From the NCBI RefSeq assembly GCF_932276165.1, contig NC_064002.1:10850001-10914000 (forward strand): a stretch of 64,000 nt of DNA, given 5' to 3'. A program made the translations under genes and the position numbers. The stretch is from Plutella xylostella. Lineage: Eukaryota > Arthropoda > Insecta > Lepidoptera > Plutellidae. Shown in pieces: positions 1 through 12,409 of this stretch (its first letter is position 1; each line of letters opens with the position of its first letter). Under the pieces are notes generated by a model. It was not told where the DNA came from, did not search any database, and saw nothing but the letters and a program-made list of their open reading frames with translations.

Positions 1-61
1 CGAAGAAATAGCAGTATTATATTGGACGAAAATTTATCCTTTCATGAAAAAACTTTTGTAG
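1..61 (+). other. Possible end of an exon with a strong donor site
   Basis: The first 61 bases end in GTAG followed by gtaagtatg, a very good 5' splice donor. Frame 1 is open across the piece and would end in phase 1; frame 2 ends in a stop at the junction, so the piece could also be a short 3' coding end or a 5' UTR exon. AATAAA-like motifs near 270-295 would fit a gene end instead. It could be the 5' UTR exon of the NACHT gene, whose first coding exon has an acceptor at 20241-20243, or belong to an unrelated gene. Too little is present to name a product. Confidence 0.25.
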
Positions 62-2240
62 GTAAGTATGTATGTATAAAGTAATACAACCAATAGCCGT
101 GAAATGAAATGAAATAATAGAATTATGGATAAATAATTTTGGTTCTTATTAAGTTTTAGATTTGGTAGTAGTTATTATTTTTAATGTAAAAACTTTTATT
201 TGTATTAAATTTATTTAGTTTTTAAGTAGGTATTAATTAACTTTATACATTTTTAAGTATTGTAATGTAAATAAATGTAATAAACGTATTTAAGTAATGT
301 ACATATCTCACAAGTAAATATAACAAAATTTCAAATAAAGGCATAATTCCTAAAAAAGTGTTACCCACCATTTTTTACGTTGGTCAAGTTAGGTTATTTT
401 CGTTTGTTCTAAACATGGATTGTCGCATTATATCTATATTATTATATCATTCTCAATGTGTCTATTACTCAAGGAATGCTTGAGCAAACAGCGAAAAGTA
501 TCTTATATACTTACCTACTTAGAACAGTTGAGAAAATAACTATTAACTACGTATAAAAACCACCTCGTGACATAAATGAGGACAGGGTGACAAAGTTGCG
601 TCGAAGTTTCTGAACGGCCTTTGATCTCACGCCGCGCGCGAAACTCGCAGTTAAAATTCTAACTCTCATTTTATATTTCACCTTCAAACGCACACGCAGC
701 TACATACCTTGAAACAGTAAAAGTATGTATCAGCTACCGAAATATCCACTTTTCTACTTTAATATTAAAACCGAAAATGTGTTGCGTGAATTAACTGCCG
801 AGTTGATGAAACAATTGTTGTTTATTTGACTTTTATCTCCGTTCATAAACAGTGATTATTTAGTATGAAGCTGTAATAATACAGACGTTTTTTTTTAGTG
901 TCTGATTAACAAGAACATTTTATAAATACCTCTATTGAGTTGTCTGATAAAAGATTCGGTAGCTAATACAAAATTCTATTTACGATATAAAGAATTCAGT
1001 AGTCAGCGGCCGCGAAAGGTTGTGATGGTCGGTACATTTCAACCTGGTATTTACCAACTGGTTGGTTTTTTTTTGGGTCAATACCAGTTTATTTGAACGT
1101 TTGAAACGGTAAAAAAATACCTAGAATATATTTATGCAATAATGTTAGGTGATTCTGTAAAAAATCATGTATGCTTAGATTAGACGCAAATACAGTTGTG
1201 CGGAAAACTGGATGGCTCACGCCATTTTATGGAAAATAAATTCATATTGTCCAGTTCTAATGAAGAAAATAATACAATACAAAAAACCAAAAAAATCATT
1301 ACAAAACAAGTAAACATAACACAAAAGCTTGCTGTCCAGAGCGTCAACAAATCACCAGCTCAGCATGTGCTGGAGACAATAAGACCACAACGCTGGTTTT
1401 CAGATATTAGGGTTTACAAGGTTTTTTTCAAAAAAGGAGGTCCAATCTTCTTTTTCTATTGTTGGTAGATTACATTGTGGAATATGGTATATGTCTGTGG
1501 AATAGGCAAACTGATACACATACACAAATAAGTAGGTATTCAGGAAAATATTATTAAGGTTAGTTTTTTTCAGCAATCCTCTCATTTCATATCGATCGCA
1601 TGGCCAACTTTATGGCCAAAAATAATAAAATAATTACTTGGTAAGAAGGTAGTAGTTTTCTTTAATATTTATGAAGCTTTAATAGCAACTGACCAACGGA
1701 AATGGTATTGTTACTTACCGTCTATTATTTTTAGGGAAAATGTGTGTGTGATTATTATCGTGCGTACTTTTGTCATCAAAAATTTATGGACGGTAAAATA
1801 AAAGGAGGTAATAAATATGTTCCTATTTTCTTACTTTAATTTAATTGTTATGGTCTTCTGATCAAATTTGGATTAATTAGGTATTATAGAAAGATGGATT
1901 ACTTAATTCAGGATCTTAGATCATGCAACTGGGTAACTCAAATCTTAACAAAAACATATTTTTTCCATACCTACAGTAATTATGGCCACAAAAGCTTTCC
2001 TAATCCAAAAAGGTCTTTTTGCGTGACCTAAAAACGCTGTATGGTAGCGGTCAGCTAAATTGACTACGTTTGCAGAAAAGGGCGTCATTATGTACGTAGG
2101 TACATAAAAAAGGGTTGAAATTTGCAAATTCATAACGAATTAATGTAAGATCGTTTCAAAGGGGCTTTCGGTTCTGCTGAGGTAGCACATAGGAGGCTTT
2201 ACATAATAACGTTATGTGCTCTCTATATTGAATACAGCTG
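62..2240. other. AT-rich non-coding stretch
   Basis: No ORF with coding character, no RNA gene and no recognisable repeat is seen here. Short open frames (for example 1196-1468) start at non-ATG codons and show low-complexity composition. It is either intron or intergenic DNA. Confidence 0.5.
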
Positions 2241-2244
2241 TGTA

Positions 2245-3345
2245 GTGATAATTGTGCCTCAGGTCCGATTCCCATTCTCGTTTGTTACTTTTGAATCTCT
2301 CAAAAAAGGCATAAACGGGGCGTTTATTACATACGTATATATTAGTTACTTGACAAATAGGTCTCAGTTGGTAACTCTTAAGGGTTTCAAATCTGTTCCA
2401 AGTTTGGTAACATCAGGTGTTCCTCAAGGGTCACACCTCGGACCATTATTTTTCATTTTATTCATAAACGACCTTCCTAAAAAACTAAAATGTAACTCTC
2501 TCCTATACGCAGATGACCTTAAGATTTTTAAAAAGATATCATCTGATGCTGACTGTTTGGATATACAAAACGATATATCAACTCTTAATAATTGGTGCAT
2601 ATCAAATAAAATGTGTTTAAATATTTCTAAGTGTTTCGTTGTCAAATTTAGTAATCTAGCCAAGTCCCGAGATTATACATACAAAATTAATAACACCGTG
2701 TTGAAAACTGAGGAGACAGTAAAAGATTTAGGAGTCATATTAGATAAAAAATTAACATTTAAATTTCACTACGAAAAGCTGATTAGCTCATGCAATCAAA
2801 CGTTAGGCTTCATTCTTAGAGTTTGCAAGGAGTTTAAAAATCCTTACACATATATTACACTTTTCAATTGTCTTGTTAGATCGAAATTAGAGTATGCCAG
2901 TATAATCTGGAACCCGTTTTATATGGTCCACATTAACCTCTTGGAACGCATTCAGAGAAAATTCTTAAGAATATTATCCTTCCGTTTTGGTCTTAAATAC
3001 AAGTTACGTTCATATGAAAGTAGACTACTTCATTTTGGATTAGATTCGTTAAAGAATAGACGCTGCTCTACAGATATTTTGACTCTACATAAAATAATCC
3101 ACGGAAGTCTTCATACGTCACTTTTGTCTGAAATTTACATAAACTTTATCACAAAAGCACCAAGAGCAGGTAGAGTCTACAAGACATTTCATATTAAGAC
3201 ACGTAGAACAAACAGAGATTCGAACTCTCCAATTGCTCGCATTTGTAGACAGTACAACGAATTAACCATTCGTGAACCAAATTTGGACATATTTGTTAGT
3301 AATAAAACTACATTGCGATCACTAATTTATTCTTCCTTTCACTAG
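2245..3345 (+). CDS. LINE reverse transcriptase, C-terminal part
   Basis: An open frame of 366 codons. Residues from about 10 onward match the second half of a non-LTR reverse transcriptase: GVPQGSHLGP (about 58-67), ILFINDLP, the catalytic box YADD (88-91) and then the thumb and C-terminal region. The endonuclease and RT motifs 0-3 are absent because the insertion is 5'-truncated. The frame has no stops, so the copy is fairly young, but it cannot encode an active enzyme. The nominal start codon is only the first one in the open frame and has no biological meaning; the true homology begins near 2275. Confidence 0.8.
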   Translation: MIIVPQVRFPFSFVTFESLKKGINGAFITYVYISYLTNRSQLVTLKGFKSVPSLVTSGVPQGSHLGPLFFILFINDLPKKLKCNSLLYADDLKIFKKISSDADCLDIQNDISTLNNWCISNKMCLNISKCFVVKFSNLAKSRDYTYKINNTVLKTEETVKDLGVILDKKLTFKFHYEKLISSCNQTLGFILRVCKEFKNPYTYITLFNCLVRSKLEYASIIWNPFYMVHINLLERIQRKFLRILSFRFGLKYKLRSYESRLLHFGLDSLKNRRCSTDILTLHKIIHGSLHTSLLSEIYINFITKAPRAGRVYKTFHIKTRRTNRDSNSPIARICRQYNELTIREPNLDIFVSNKTTLRSLIYSSFH

Positions 3346-3663
3346 TTTATATTATATTTTATATCCAAAATTATATGAACCTGAGCTTTATATGGAAACT
3401 GTTGGTTAGTAATAAATTTAACTTAACTACTTATGTAAAACTAAAACCAGTAATTTAAACTTTAATTTAAGTATAACTATTTCAACCTTAAATTCTTAAC
3501 TTTTGTACTTATATAATACTATGTAAGCAACTAACAAGACATGTTGTCAGTATCTATTGTGGGATGTTAATTAGTTAAGTATGTAAGTTAGCCATGTTTA
3601 ATCATTTGTGACATGTATTGTTAACAACCTGTTTGATACTGCTTTAAAAAAAAAAAAAAAAAA
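2270..3663 (+). mobile_element. 5'-truncated Jockey-type LINE with poly(A) tail
   Basis: A retrotransposon fragment that begins inside the reverse transcriptase domain, runs through the end of the RT ORF at 3345 and a 300-bp 3' UTR, and ends in an A-run at 3645-3663. The 5' truncation plus A-tail is the usual outcome of target-primed reverse transcription. The exact 5' junction (about 2240-2280) and the target-site duplication could not be fixed by eye. The clade call (Jockey/I group) rests on RT style and the A-tail and is tentative. Confidence 0.8.
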
Positions 3664-4249
3664 CATAGTCAAAGGCATTTATTTGCTGAATATAGGTTAC
3701 ATAGGTGTTAATAATTACACTGAAGTAAAATGGGAGTAAAGTAACCCTAAAAGTATAATGCATCGCACTATCCTCTACCTACTCGTTATGTAGATGTAAG
3801 TTTAAAAATAATTCGTCATGTACACACTCGGTCAAATGTATGCTGAAATTTTCTACTACTCACATGATATGGCTACCATATACGATTATAATAACATGAT
3901 TTATACCACGAATTCCTAAATTATTCATACATTACCTATCACAGATGATGCATCTACCCATGTGTAAATTAATTGGGTTTCCGAGAGGGCAGTGAGGAAT
4001 TTGCTTAATGGGCGCCTCGTGACTTCACTCGCATACCTAATTATTATTACAATACGATAGATTTACCAATAAAATAGGTAGATATTGATGGGTTCTTTAC
4101 GGTGTGTTGGATTTATCAAAAATATAGGTTTTGTAGTATTTGTATTTCAACCATAGTTTTAACGATATTATAGTAAGCTGAAAGTGGCCGATTCAATGAG
4201 CTATTCTGAGCAATTTTTGTTCTACAACTTTTGAAAATAAATCTTTTAC
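3664..4249. other. Non-coding stretch, nothing recognised
   Basis: AT-rich DNA between the poly(A) of the LINE fragment and the foldback MITE. I see no gene, structured RNA or repeat. Confidence 0.4.
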
Positions 4250-4252
4250 TAA

Positions 4253-4395
4253 GGGCTGATTTTTCTATAGTCAGATAAAAGTAATCTGAGGAATAATTCT
4301 GATGCTGTCGCATCTGAATAATTGTATATAAGACAATGATAGCAACAATTTTATTCCTTAGAAAACATTTTATCTGACCATTGAAAAATCAGCCC
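4253..4395. mobile_element. 143-bp foldback MITE with TAA duplication
   Basis: Terminal inverted repeats GGGCTGATTTTTCTATAGTC / GGGCTGATTTTTCAATGGTC continue inward for about 28 bp with few mismatches. The element is bounded by TAA at 4250-4252 and 4396-4398. A TWA target duplication and GGG-starting termini fit a PIF/Harbinger-type non-autonomous element. There is no coding capacity. Confidence 0.7.
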
Positions 4396-4399
4396 TAAG

Positions 4400-7300
4400 T
4401 ATAAGTATACCAGTTTTGCATCACCCTGTCACCTACAATGGTTCCATTTGATACATCATTACACATACCCACACCAACAACAAGCTTCGGATGTAATTAT
4501 CAGAATAATTAGTCGACACTGTCCGTGTTCCGGTAATTATGATAATGCTGTTTAGTGGAGGAGAAAGGGACAGTAGTGACATGTCATGATAATTCCTTCA
4601 GATATCCTTCGGCGTAGGAGACACCTCATAAATAATACAACGTTCCAAGTAAGCGAACTGTTTGTCTGAGAACTTATACTAAGCTATAACACAATATGGA
4701 AACTCTATATGACGAAAAACAAAGATTCGGAGCGCCTGCGCGAGGCACGACTCTATCTCGTTGTATTAAACTCAAAGGTCTCGTTTGTTCGTTTTTCATC
4801 AGTATGGAGTAACCCTCCAGTATCCCTTTTTCCATTATCAATTATTAACATTAAGAATACAAAGATTAACCTCTTGCCTGCAAAGAAATGGCGACACAAC
4901 AAAGAGAAAGTATATTTAAAGAATTAGTAAAGTATACAAAGCGAAGGAAAATTAAGAGAAAAAGCATTATAATGTCCAAGCTTAGCCTCGAGGCATTAAA
5001 AATAATAGAACAAAGCATTCAAAAGGACCAACGCTATAATAATTATAGATATATGGTAATTAAGGGTAAAAGTAGGCGGCGAAGTATATGAGATGAGGTT
5101 ATAGTTATAGCCGACGACGGACGACGTGACGTGTCGCAACGACAGTACTATTGTATGAAATTAATTTGGCAGATAGGTATTGACGCAGCTTTACATTTTG
5201 TCGTTTTTCATATATTTTGACAGACTTCATATCTGTGAACCCCCAGAAATGTGGCCTGACCCTAATGTCTTCCACGGCCGATTCTTAAATCTCCGTTCCG
5301 TTTCCGTTTCCGTAGAACTCAAAATCCCCTTAAAAAAAACTTAAAATTCCCTTGTTACGAATCATTGTCAACTTATAAACCCTCGCTATTTTAAATAGCA
5401 GGACAATGTAAAATTAACTCTAATGCTTCAATTACAAGGGTAGGAATTCTAATGTGATCTGAATTGGGTCAAGTTATAGTCCTAGTATATGTAAGTAAAG
5501 ATATGTAACCAGGGGGTTACTCTATAATGGCCAAAAAGTAACGAACGAGAGCTGTCGTGCAATCGGCACATTTAATACAACGATGTACAGTAGAGTAGAG
5601 TAGAGTATGTTTAGTTTTTCGTCATATAGACTGACCCCCCAGGCACTATAGACCTATAACGTTATTCCTCCAACGTATTTAGACGTTCAGGCGTTGGTAG
5701 TGCACTTACTGCTTATTACAGCTCGCTATTAGGCGAAGTGGGCCTCGCTTTGTTCTCTTAATCATAACTTAATAGATTGCTTGTACTATCGTTCATAGTG
5801 GGAAATGAACATCCTTGGATAACTATTTTAGAGTATTAAAACGGTGAATTTCTGATGCAATACTCCTGTATATAAAAAATAATACTATTTTGTTTGAATA
5901 CACATTAGCCCTTGGTGTGGGTGTGCCTGTAATATAGCAATTAGCAATATGCTTTATTGCCCAAATTTTGTTGGTACTACTTTATACTTATCTAGTTTAT
6001 GTTTATATTCTAGTTTATATGTAGGTAATGAAGATGCAATCATCTACTGCTGGATATTATATGCATATATTCAACACATTGGTATAGACCTCATCCAGCC
6101 ATTACTCGCTTTTATGAAGGTCGATTTAAATATACTCATGTCTCTCCTGTATTTCATAACACCATAAACTCTTGAACATAGCTCGAGTGTACGCGCGATC
6201 GATACGAGAGCAAACTCAACAGGTGCGCCGCGCCTTTTCCCTGTTCGAATAAGGAACTTTTTCGAATCGCAGTTCCGAATCCAGCCGCGTTGTCTGTTGT
6301 CTATGGCACTAAAAAGAAAAATATTCGTGATGTTCATGAAAAGGAGGTGGAAAGCGTGCGATCGATACACGCAACCTCATTTCTGAGTGTCGAGTCTGCT
6401 CTTCGGATAGTGACACTACCGATGCCGTTAATTTTGTATAAATTTGACAAAGTATCATTAGTATTCATATAAGATCATAGGTACTGTAGAGCGATCCGGA
6501 AAAAACGCAGCACATTCTATTCGATAGTCTATTCGAAAGTGCTGTCCACCTGTCAACAACAAAATGGCGGTGAATTGCGGTGTACAGATTTGCGAAAGTT
6601 TGACAGCTATCATTCCATAGGTCATTGTCAGAATAATATTATGTACTCTGTGGTCATTCTTTTCGAAACTCATTCGAAAGGTAAAAAGTGTTCGAAAGTG
6701 CTGTCAAGTTGACAATAGTCGCACTCGCATTCGATTCTATTCGTTAGCTCGAATTTTCATGATACGGGCACTGCTCTCACAATCACAAACATATTGTATT
6801 AAATTATGTAAAGGAAATAGTGAATAGGTAAGTTCTTATAACTTTTTTCTGCGTGTTCCACTCTGCCCCAGTTGTGGAGTTTATCGTAACAATACAATCT
6901 TTACTTTTATAATTAGTATCCCCTTCTATACTCTTACAGAGTCTGACTGCTAGCATTTTTTTAGATTAGCAGACTTGGTCTGTAGGTGTACCTCCGTGTT
7001 ACTGTCACCGTCGGAATGAATAAGTTTACGTTGCGTGTCAGCGGATACGTTTACGTTATCCGTATCCTTCGTATTTCACAGAGATGTGTTTTTCATACAT
7101 ACCCACATACATATGCTCATGACTGTTATCTCCAAAGGGGTAGTCAGAGGTTGGGAGTCCTCTTTAAAGTGATGCATATTTGGACTCGCCTTTTCGGGAC
7201 TAGTACACAGCAAGAGTACGTTTTTAAATTCAATATTATCTGTTTTTAATCGTATCATTGACACACGTGTTAGCTACACTAGGGTTTGTCCCCGAGGACT

Positions 7301-9055
7301 CGTCAGACAGATTAGCGTCAGCAGTAGTTGATTTATGAAACAGGCATAGGAAACAGGTAATAAGTTACTCGAGAAGGCTCTTTCCGTGAACGGCAATCGT
7401 TCAACATAATTACATTACACATACATACATACATACATAGTTATTTTCTATACAAAACTTCTTTGTGAAAACATTTAAAAAATATATTTTCTGTCTCAAT
7501 CCACCCAAAAAATTATACGTTTTTTTGTGAAAAGTCCCGAAAATGATGACTTTTTTGTTGATTTTATTGCGTAATCACGCCGCCTGTATGCGTCGCACGA
7601 CATTAACCTGATTAAGCTCTGATTGACGCTACAGGTTGTTGATATTTCCAGGAAGTTTCCATTTTACATTTTCGTTTTGGCGTTAATTATTACCGTGGCT
7701 TTGTTTGGGCCAGTTACATCATACTCGTACAAGTCCGGCAGTTTTAAAGCATCCTGCTTGAAATGACAACATTGATATATCACACTTCTATCAAACTGTA
7801 CTTTTCGGTAAAAAACTAGCTTTGAATTTATGCGAATAGTTAACTTACGAATATAGATATTTAGTGTTGTTCAAGGCCCATGTTGATGGGATTAAATAAA
7901 AACGTTAATGTTTTGAGCATAGTCCACATGCTTGCAGGATGAGGGCGGGATAACTGACCTGAAAGTTTTCATTATAATTTTATGAAGCTTTTTGTTTTGC
8001 GATGGAGTTCCGAAATAAAAATAAAGCTCACTCTAATAATGTGGCCTTTTTACATGGGTACATAAAAGAAACAACCCTTGTCTGAGGTTCAACTTCACAG
8101 ACATTCAAATATTTACATCATTTTAATTTAATTTGCATAATTATGCATATTAAAAGTAAGTACTTCCCTTGTGATACTAATCTACACACAGATTTTTGTG
8201 CATTTTAAATATTTTACAATTCCACACTGAAGAACCTATAAGTCCTAAGTCCTAACAGCACAGCTTTTCCGGAAATCCGAAACTCTTACAAGAGTTAAGA
8301 CTTAGAAGGTCTAGATCACTTAGAGCACACACGCCATTTGTTCCACCGCACATCCGAGCCGCCACGATGGCCGACCACTATAAATCCTCCATCTATATTC
8401 TTAGTTCTCACGTCCCAATTTGATTTTAGGTTTTAGTTTTACGTAAGATCTTACTTTACAATTTTATTTTAATTCTTTTTGCATGGATTATTTCGTTGAT
8501 TTTAAATCTGTAAAATATTGTCTTGCTTTCGCTGTTATATACATAGATTAAAGTGCCTCAATGAGAAAACCTTTTATTCGTTTACAACCCCCTCAAGTAA
8601 CTTAAATTTGAATTTAGCTGGTTGTTTTCCAAATATAAATAAATAAAGAACAATTAAATGGATTGCTTTCACGTCATTATGTCCTATTACGTTCACGTAT
8701 TCTATAACCCGAGCATTATTTCTGGTATGGAAATCGCATGGAAGTGGCATACCCGAATAAACGTACCAGTCACACCCACTTTTTTTCTTAGCCTCTATGC
8801 AGGTAAAATGTGATGTTGGTTTACTTAATACATATAAATAAAATCTATTAAATACTTATAATCTCAATCTCTATCGAGATCACAACTAAGAATACGGTCC
8901 GTTAGCTTTCCGTTGAGAGCTCTACAAAACGGGGGTTCAAGCCTTCCAAGAGCCTTTTCACCCGTCCTTATTTAATACGATCTTATTGCCTTAGATTATA
9001 GATATAGTTTTCTATGCTATGTGCTCCGGCTAATAAGGACGATGAAAAGCAATTT
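4400..9055. other. Long AT-rich non-coding stretch
   Basis: No gene is supported here. A 67-codon basic ORF at 4888-5091 has an acceptable ATG context but no recognisable domain. A region at 6485-6775 repeats TCGAAAGTGCTGTC directly (6533, 6693) and may be a decayed DNA transposon. A short (ATAC)n run lies near 7420. Nothing else is distinctive. Confidence 0.4.
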
Positions 9056-9061
9056 ATATTT

Positions 9062-9262
9062 TATAGCTGTTCCCGCGAGCTTCGCTTCGCCTTAAAAAGT
9101 TTTCCCGTGGGAATTCTGGGATAAAAAGTAGCCTATGTTCTTTCCCAGGGTCTAGACCGTATGTATACCAAATTTCATCCAAATCCGTTCTGTAGTTTTG
9201 GCGTGAAAGAGTAACAGACAGACAGACACAGTTACTTTAGCATTTATAATATTATATAATTT
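9062..9262 (+). repeat. RTE-type LINE 3' end or derived SINE
   Basis: The block starting CCCGCGAGCTTCGCTTCGCC, continuing through GGGATAAAAAGTAGCCTATG and 'accaaatttcatccaaatccg', and ending in (ACAG)n and an AT-rich tail is a very common lepidopteran interspersed sequence, recognised as the 3' end of an RTE-like element. It is non-coding here. Confidence 0.7.
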
Positions 9263-10446
9263 CTACGGGTGCATTTCTCTTTGATTAGCCATATGAATGG
9301 TACGTAATGAAATAGACTAATGGTTATTGCTGTTATTGCATTGATGTTGTGAAGGACACATTCAGCTAAAACAGAATAATCTCCTTTTCAATCTTTTCAT
9401 ACGGTAATGTTAAGACTGAATTACCTATTCAGTCATAAGGTCGTCTGAATAGAAATAAAAAATACATTGACCAAAAAGGGTAATGTGAAACTTAATAACT
9501 TAAGCAAGTTGAGTTGTGTATGGTTTCATGCTTTGATGCATTCGTTAAATACGCTATAATTACGTCGTTACATTAAATTGCCAGTAGAAAAGCCCTTTTT
9601 TATTCAATATATACTAATTTCTAAGTATATCCTAAACTCTAAGACAAGACCTCCAAAGAAGATTCGTCTCCGAAATAAACAGTTATTGTTAAAATATCGT
9701 CGAAGCGTCGCGACGCTTCCAAAACGTTTTGTTAAAGGAAAAAGAAAATAAATTCCTGTCAAAGTACTCGTACAACCAGGTTAATAGGTGAAGTTTTTCA
9801 ACTTAATGCGACAATAAAATAAAAAGTTTTCCTACGAAAAAGCTCATTTTCGAATAAAATACCTGTACTTTATAATTTTCACCCCAGTGCCCCAGCTGAA
9901 TGTTTATTAAACGGCTTTTAACGTTGAACAGAAAAAGGGAGGTGTTATACTTACAACTTTGGCATCTGTGTCTGTATTTCACTGGCCACTTATTACGTAG
10001 CATGGACATTATTGAATATATCATTTTTGTTGGGTCGATTGCTGTTACCAATAATATTATGTTTCATCAAAACTGTTGGCGAATGCATGAGAAAATGTGT
10101 GACTTATTTAAACACAAGAACAAATATACCTTGCATTAGGACTTCCACCAGACGAGTCTTAATTTCTCATCGCTTTCCATAATATTCCAATATCATTGTC
10201 GTTAATTGCTGCATCATATAGTTGACATTGTCGGTGAAATGGCCGCCACTGCCGCGGAGGTAGCAACACAAAAGAAGCTCATTATATCGCGTTTTTCTTT
10301 TCAGTTACGTTCAGAAATTCTTCTATTGCTTTTTATGTTGCAAATGTGCCCCTCATTAATTCTGCCATGAAATTTAGATTTTTTTTAGATATAATTATGT
10401 AAGTATATGTGATGATGATGAAATTAAATAATATAAATGCCTTCAG

Positions 10447-11084
10447 ATGTCGACCAGAAATAGGTATGTGACGCTTCTCTACAACATACTATTTAACCCG
10501 GCATCCCCACAATATTTAAAAGAGCGTTTTCAGTTTCGGCACTGCTCACACGATCGCACACTTCGGTCTGCTCAGAACTTGCGACTGCTAGTTCCGCCGC
10601 ATAAAACTGACTTCTATGGTGACTCCTTTACGACGAAATCAGTGGTTCTCTGGAATGCTCTTCCTGAAGAAATTAGACGTGCACCATCTGTGGCCTCTTT
10701 CAAAGAAAGGGTCAAATTGCACTACCTACAGTCACTGACTAACTAGTTGAATATAATATTATGTAATGTATGTATGATTATTTATGTAAGTATATTATAG
10801 GTATATATATATTATATATATAGTTATTAGATATTTATTTGTTTTATTTATTTAGTGTATGTACTGTTTAAGTAGTATATAAATATTTATGTATATACTT
10901 GCACCACAACTACCTCACAATCATTATAGACTCACTCACTTCCATCCAAAGGTTGTCTGGTAGAGATTGCTATAAGCAATAAGGCCGCCTCTTTGTACTG
11001 TTTTATTTTTAAGTTTTGTTATTTTTTGTTATTTTTGTTCTTGGTGCAAATAAAGTGTATTGTATTGTATTGTATTGTATTATT
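10447..11084 (+). mobile_element. CR1/Daphne-like LINE 3' remnant
   Basis: The last 99 codons (10447-10746) match the C-terminal tail of a LINE RT protein, including YGDSFTTKSVVLWNALPEEI, a signature seen in CR1/Jockey-group elements. The 3' UTR carries the motif AAAGGTTGTCTGG followed by a GATTGCTATAAGCAATAAGG hairpin (about 10950-10982), then AATAAAG and a (TATTG)n tail at 11058-11084. The RT core is missing, so this is a severely 5'-truncated copy. The same UTR motif occurs at 19572 and, reversed, at about 50285-50335. Confidence 0.7.
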
Positions 11085-11114
11085 ATGTGCCGATGAGGCT
11101 CTATGTTAGATTAT

Positions 11115-11245
11115 TATCCCTACTAATCAGTAGCTAGTCAGAAGCCTGTAATCTTCCACTGCTGGAAATACGCCTCTTCTAACAAGCGCCACAAAACTCT
11201 GTCCTCGACCTTCCTCATCCATCCACTACCCACTAACATAGACAT
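11115..11245 (-). repeat. RTE 3' ORF fragment
   Basis: Read on the minus strand it resembles the end of RTE ORFs ('...TGGATGAGGAAGGTCGAGGA', then GGCG...TTCCAGCAGTGGA). It is related to 49090-49212 and to the 3' end of the RTE at 39.6 kb. It is degenerate and has no open frame. Confidence 0.55.
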
Positions 11246-12296
11246 GGTTTATGTTGACCACACAGGTGGACTTACCCGCTGTTTTAACTACAATTTTAAA
11301 TACGTTTACCACCCTTAATTGATAGAATTTCCCTGTATTTTTATCGGGCTTAATTAATAAGTCACTCCTTTCAAATTCATGCCATATTCACATGTTTAGT
11401 TGTAGATTGTGTTCGTTTGTGCATTCTAATTTGTTTATGGACTAAATTACTCTTTTGCACGATAATTTAACGCCTTACTGGGCCGATGACCTATTTATGA
11501 CGTCATGCATAATCAGGTTACATTTTATGGGTGTGACAACAGTACAAAGTGGGGGACGCCCCGTTGTAGGAACGAATAACGCCGGGCCGTTATTATTCCG
11601 AGGTACAAATCATTATTTTGAAATGATGACTTTGATAGCTGTAGCATTAACAAACAACGGCGCAAAAAAGAAAAAATAATAATTCCTTGAGTTTATAATT
11701 TTTATTTCATATCGAAATCTTTTTTAAAATATCTTTGCAAAAGGTTATTACTATTTCGCGGAAAAAAATCATGACGTTTTTTAAACCTCAAACTAAGTAA
11801 TAAAAAGGTCACTGATCCAAAGTGCTTCTATACAAAACGAAAAATGGTATTAGATACTGTGCTAAAATCAAGTAAATCATAATTGGTTCGGTCATCCGAA
11901 AATGCTGCCAAAATTTTCGACGGAACTCAGATATATTCCACTGAAATTTCATGAATGTACATTCGATAGATAAGCGACCCGCATTGAAACTAGGTGATAG
12001 TCATTTGCATGCAGTCTGTTTGCGGCTCAAAGTTACACAGGACATCAAAGTAAGTGGGGACTTGCGGGCACATAGTAGCTTATTGACGTCCAACCGAGTA
12101 TGAAGCGAGGTATTAAATAGCATATATTATGTATGTATAGATATATTTATGCCATATAATAGCTACATAATATATAATAGATAGGGCTGCAAAGGCATTA
12201 CATAGATTCGCGAAATGCCAAAACGTAAAGACTCACTAATATCAATAACAGCCCAGTGATACAATGATGAATACATTCGATGTTTCCGTATAATAG

Positions 12297-12405
12297 TGGT
12301 AGTGGTTGGTTGAGAAAGGTAGAGGGGACTTGGTGTGGTGCACGGTTAGAGAGGCCTATGTCCATATCCAACGGTAGACGATGATTGATTGATGATGATG
12401 ATGTC
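12297..12405 (+). repeat. RTE 3' terminus with GATGATGATG tail
   Basis: The sequence 'gaggcctatgtccatatccaacggtagacgatgattgattgatgatgatgatg' is shown here by its edges only: AGGCCTATGTCC near 12352 and (GAT)n at 12390-12404. It is the classic lepidopteran RTE end, where the ORF finishes and a short trinucleotide tail follows. Only about 100 bp remain. Confidence 0.65.
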
Positions 12406-12409
12406 GTAC

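Noticed and set aside
9803..10139. Overlapping ORFs of about 80 codons on both strands
   Set aside because: AT-rich chance frames with no conserved features.
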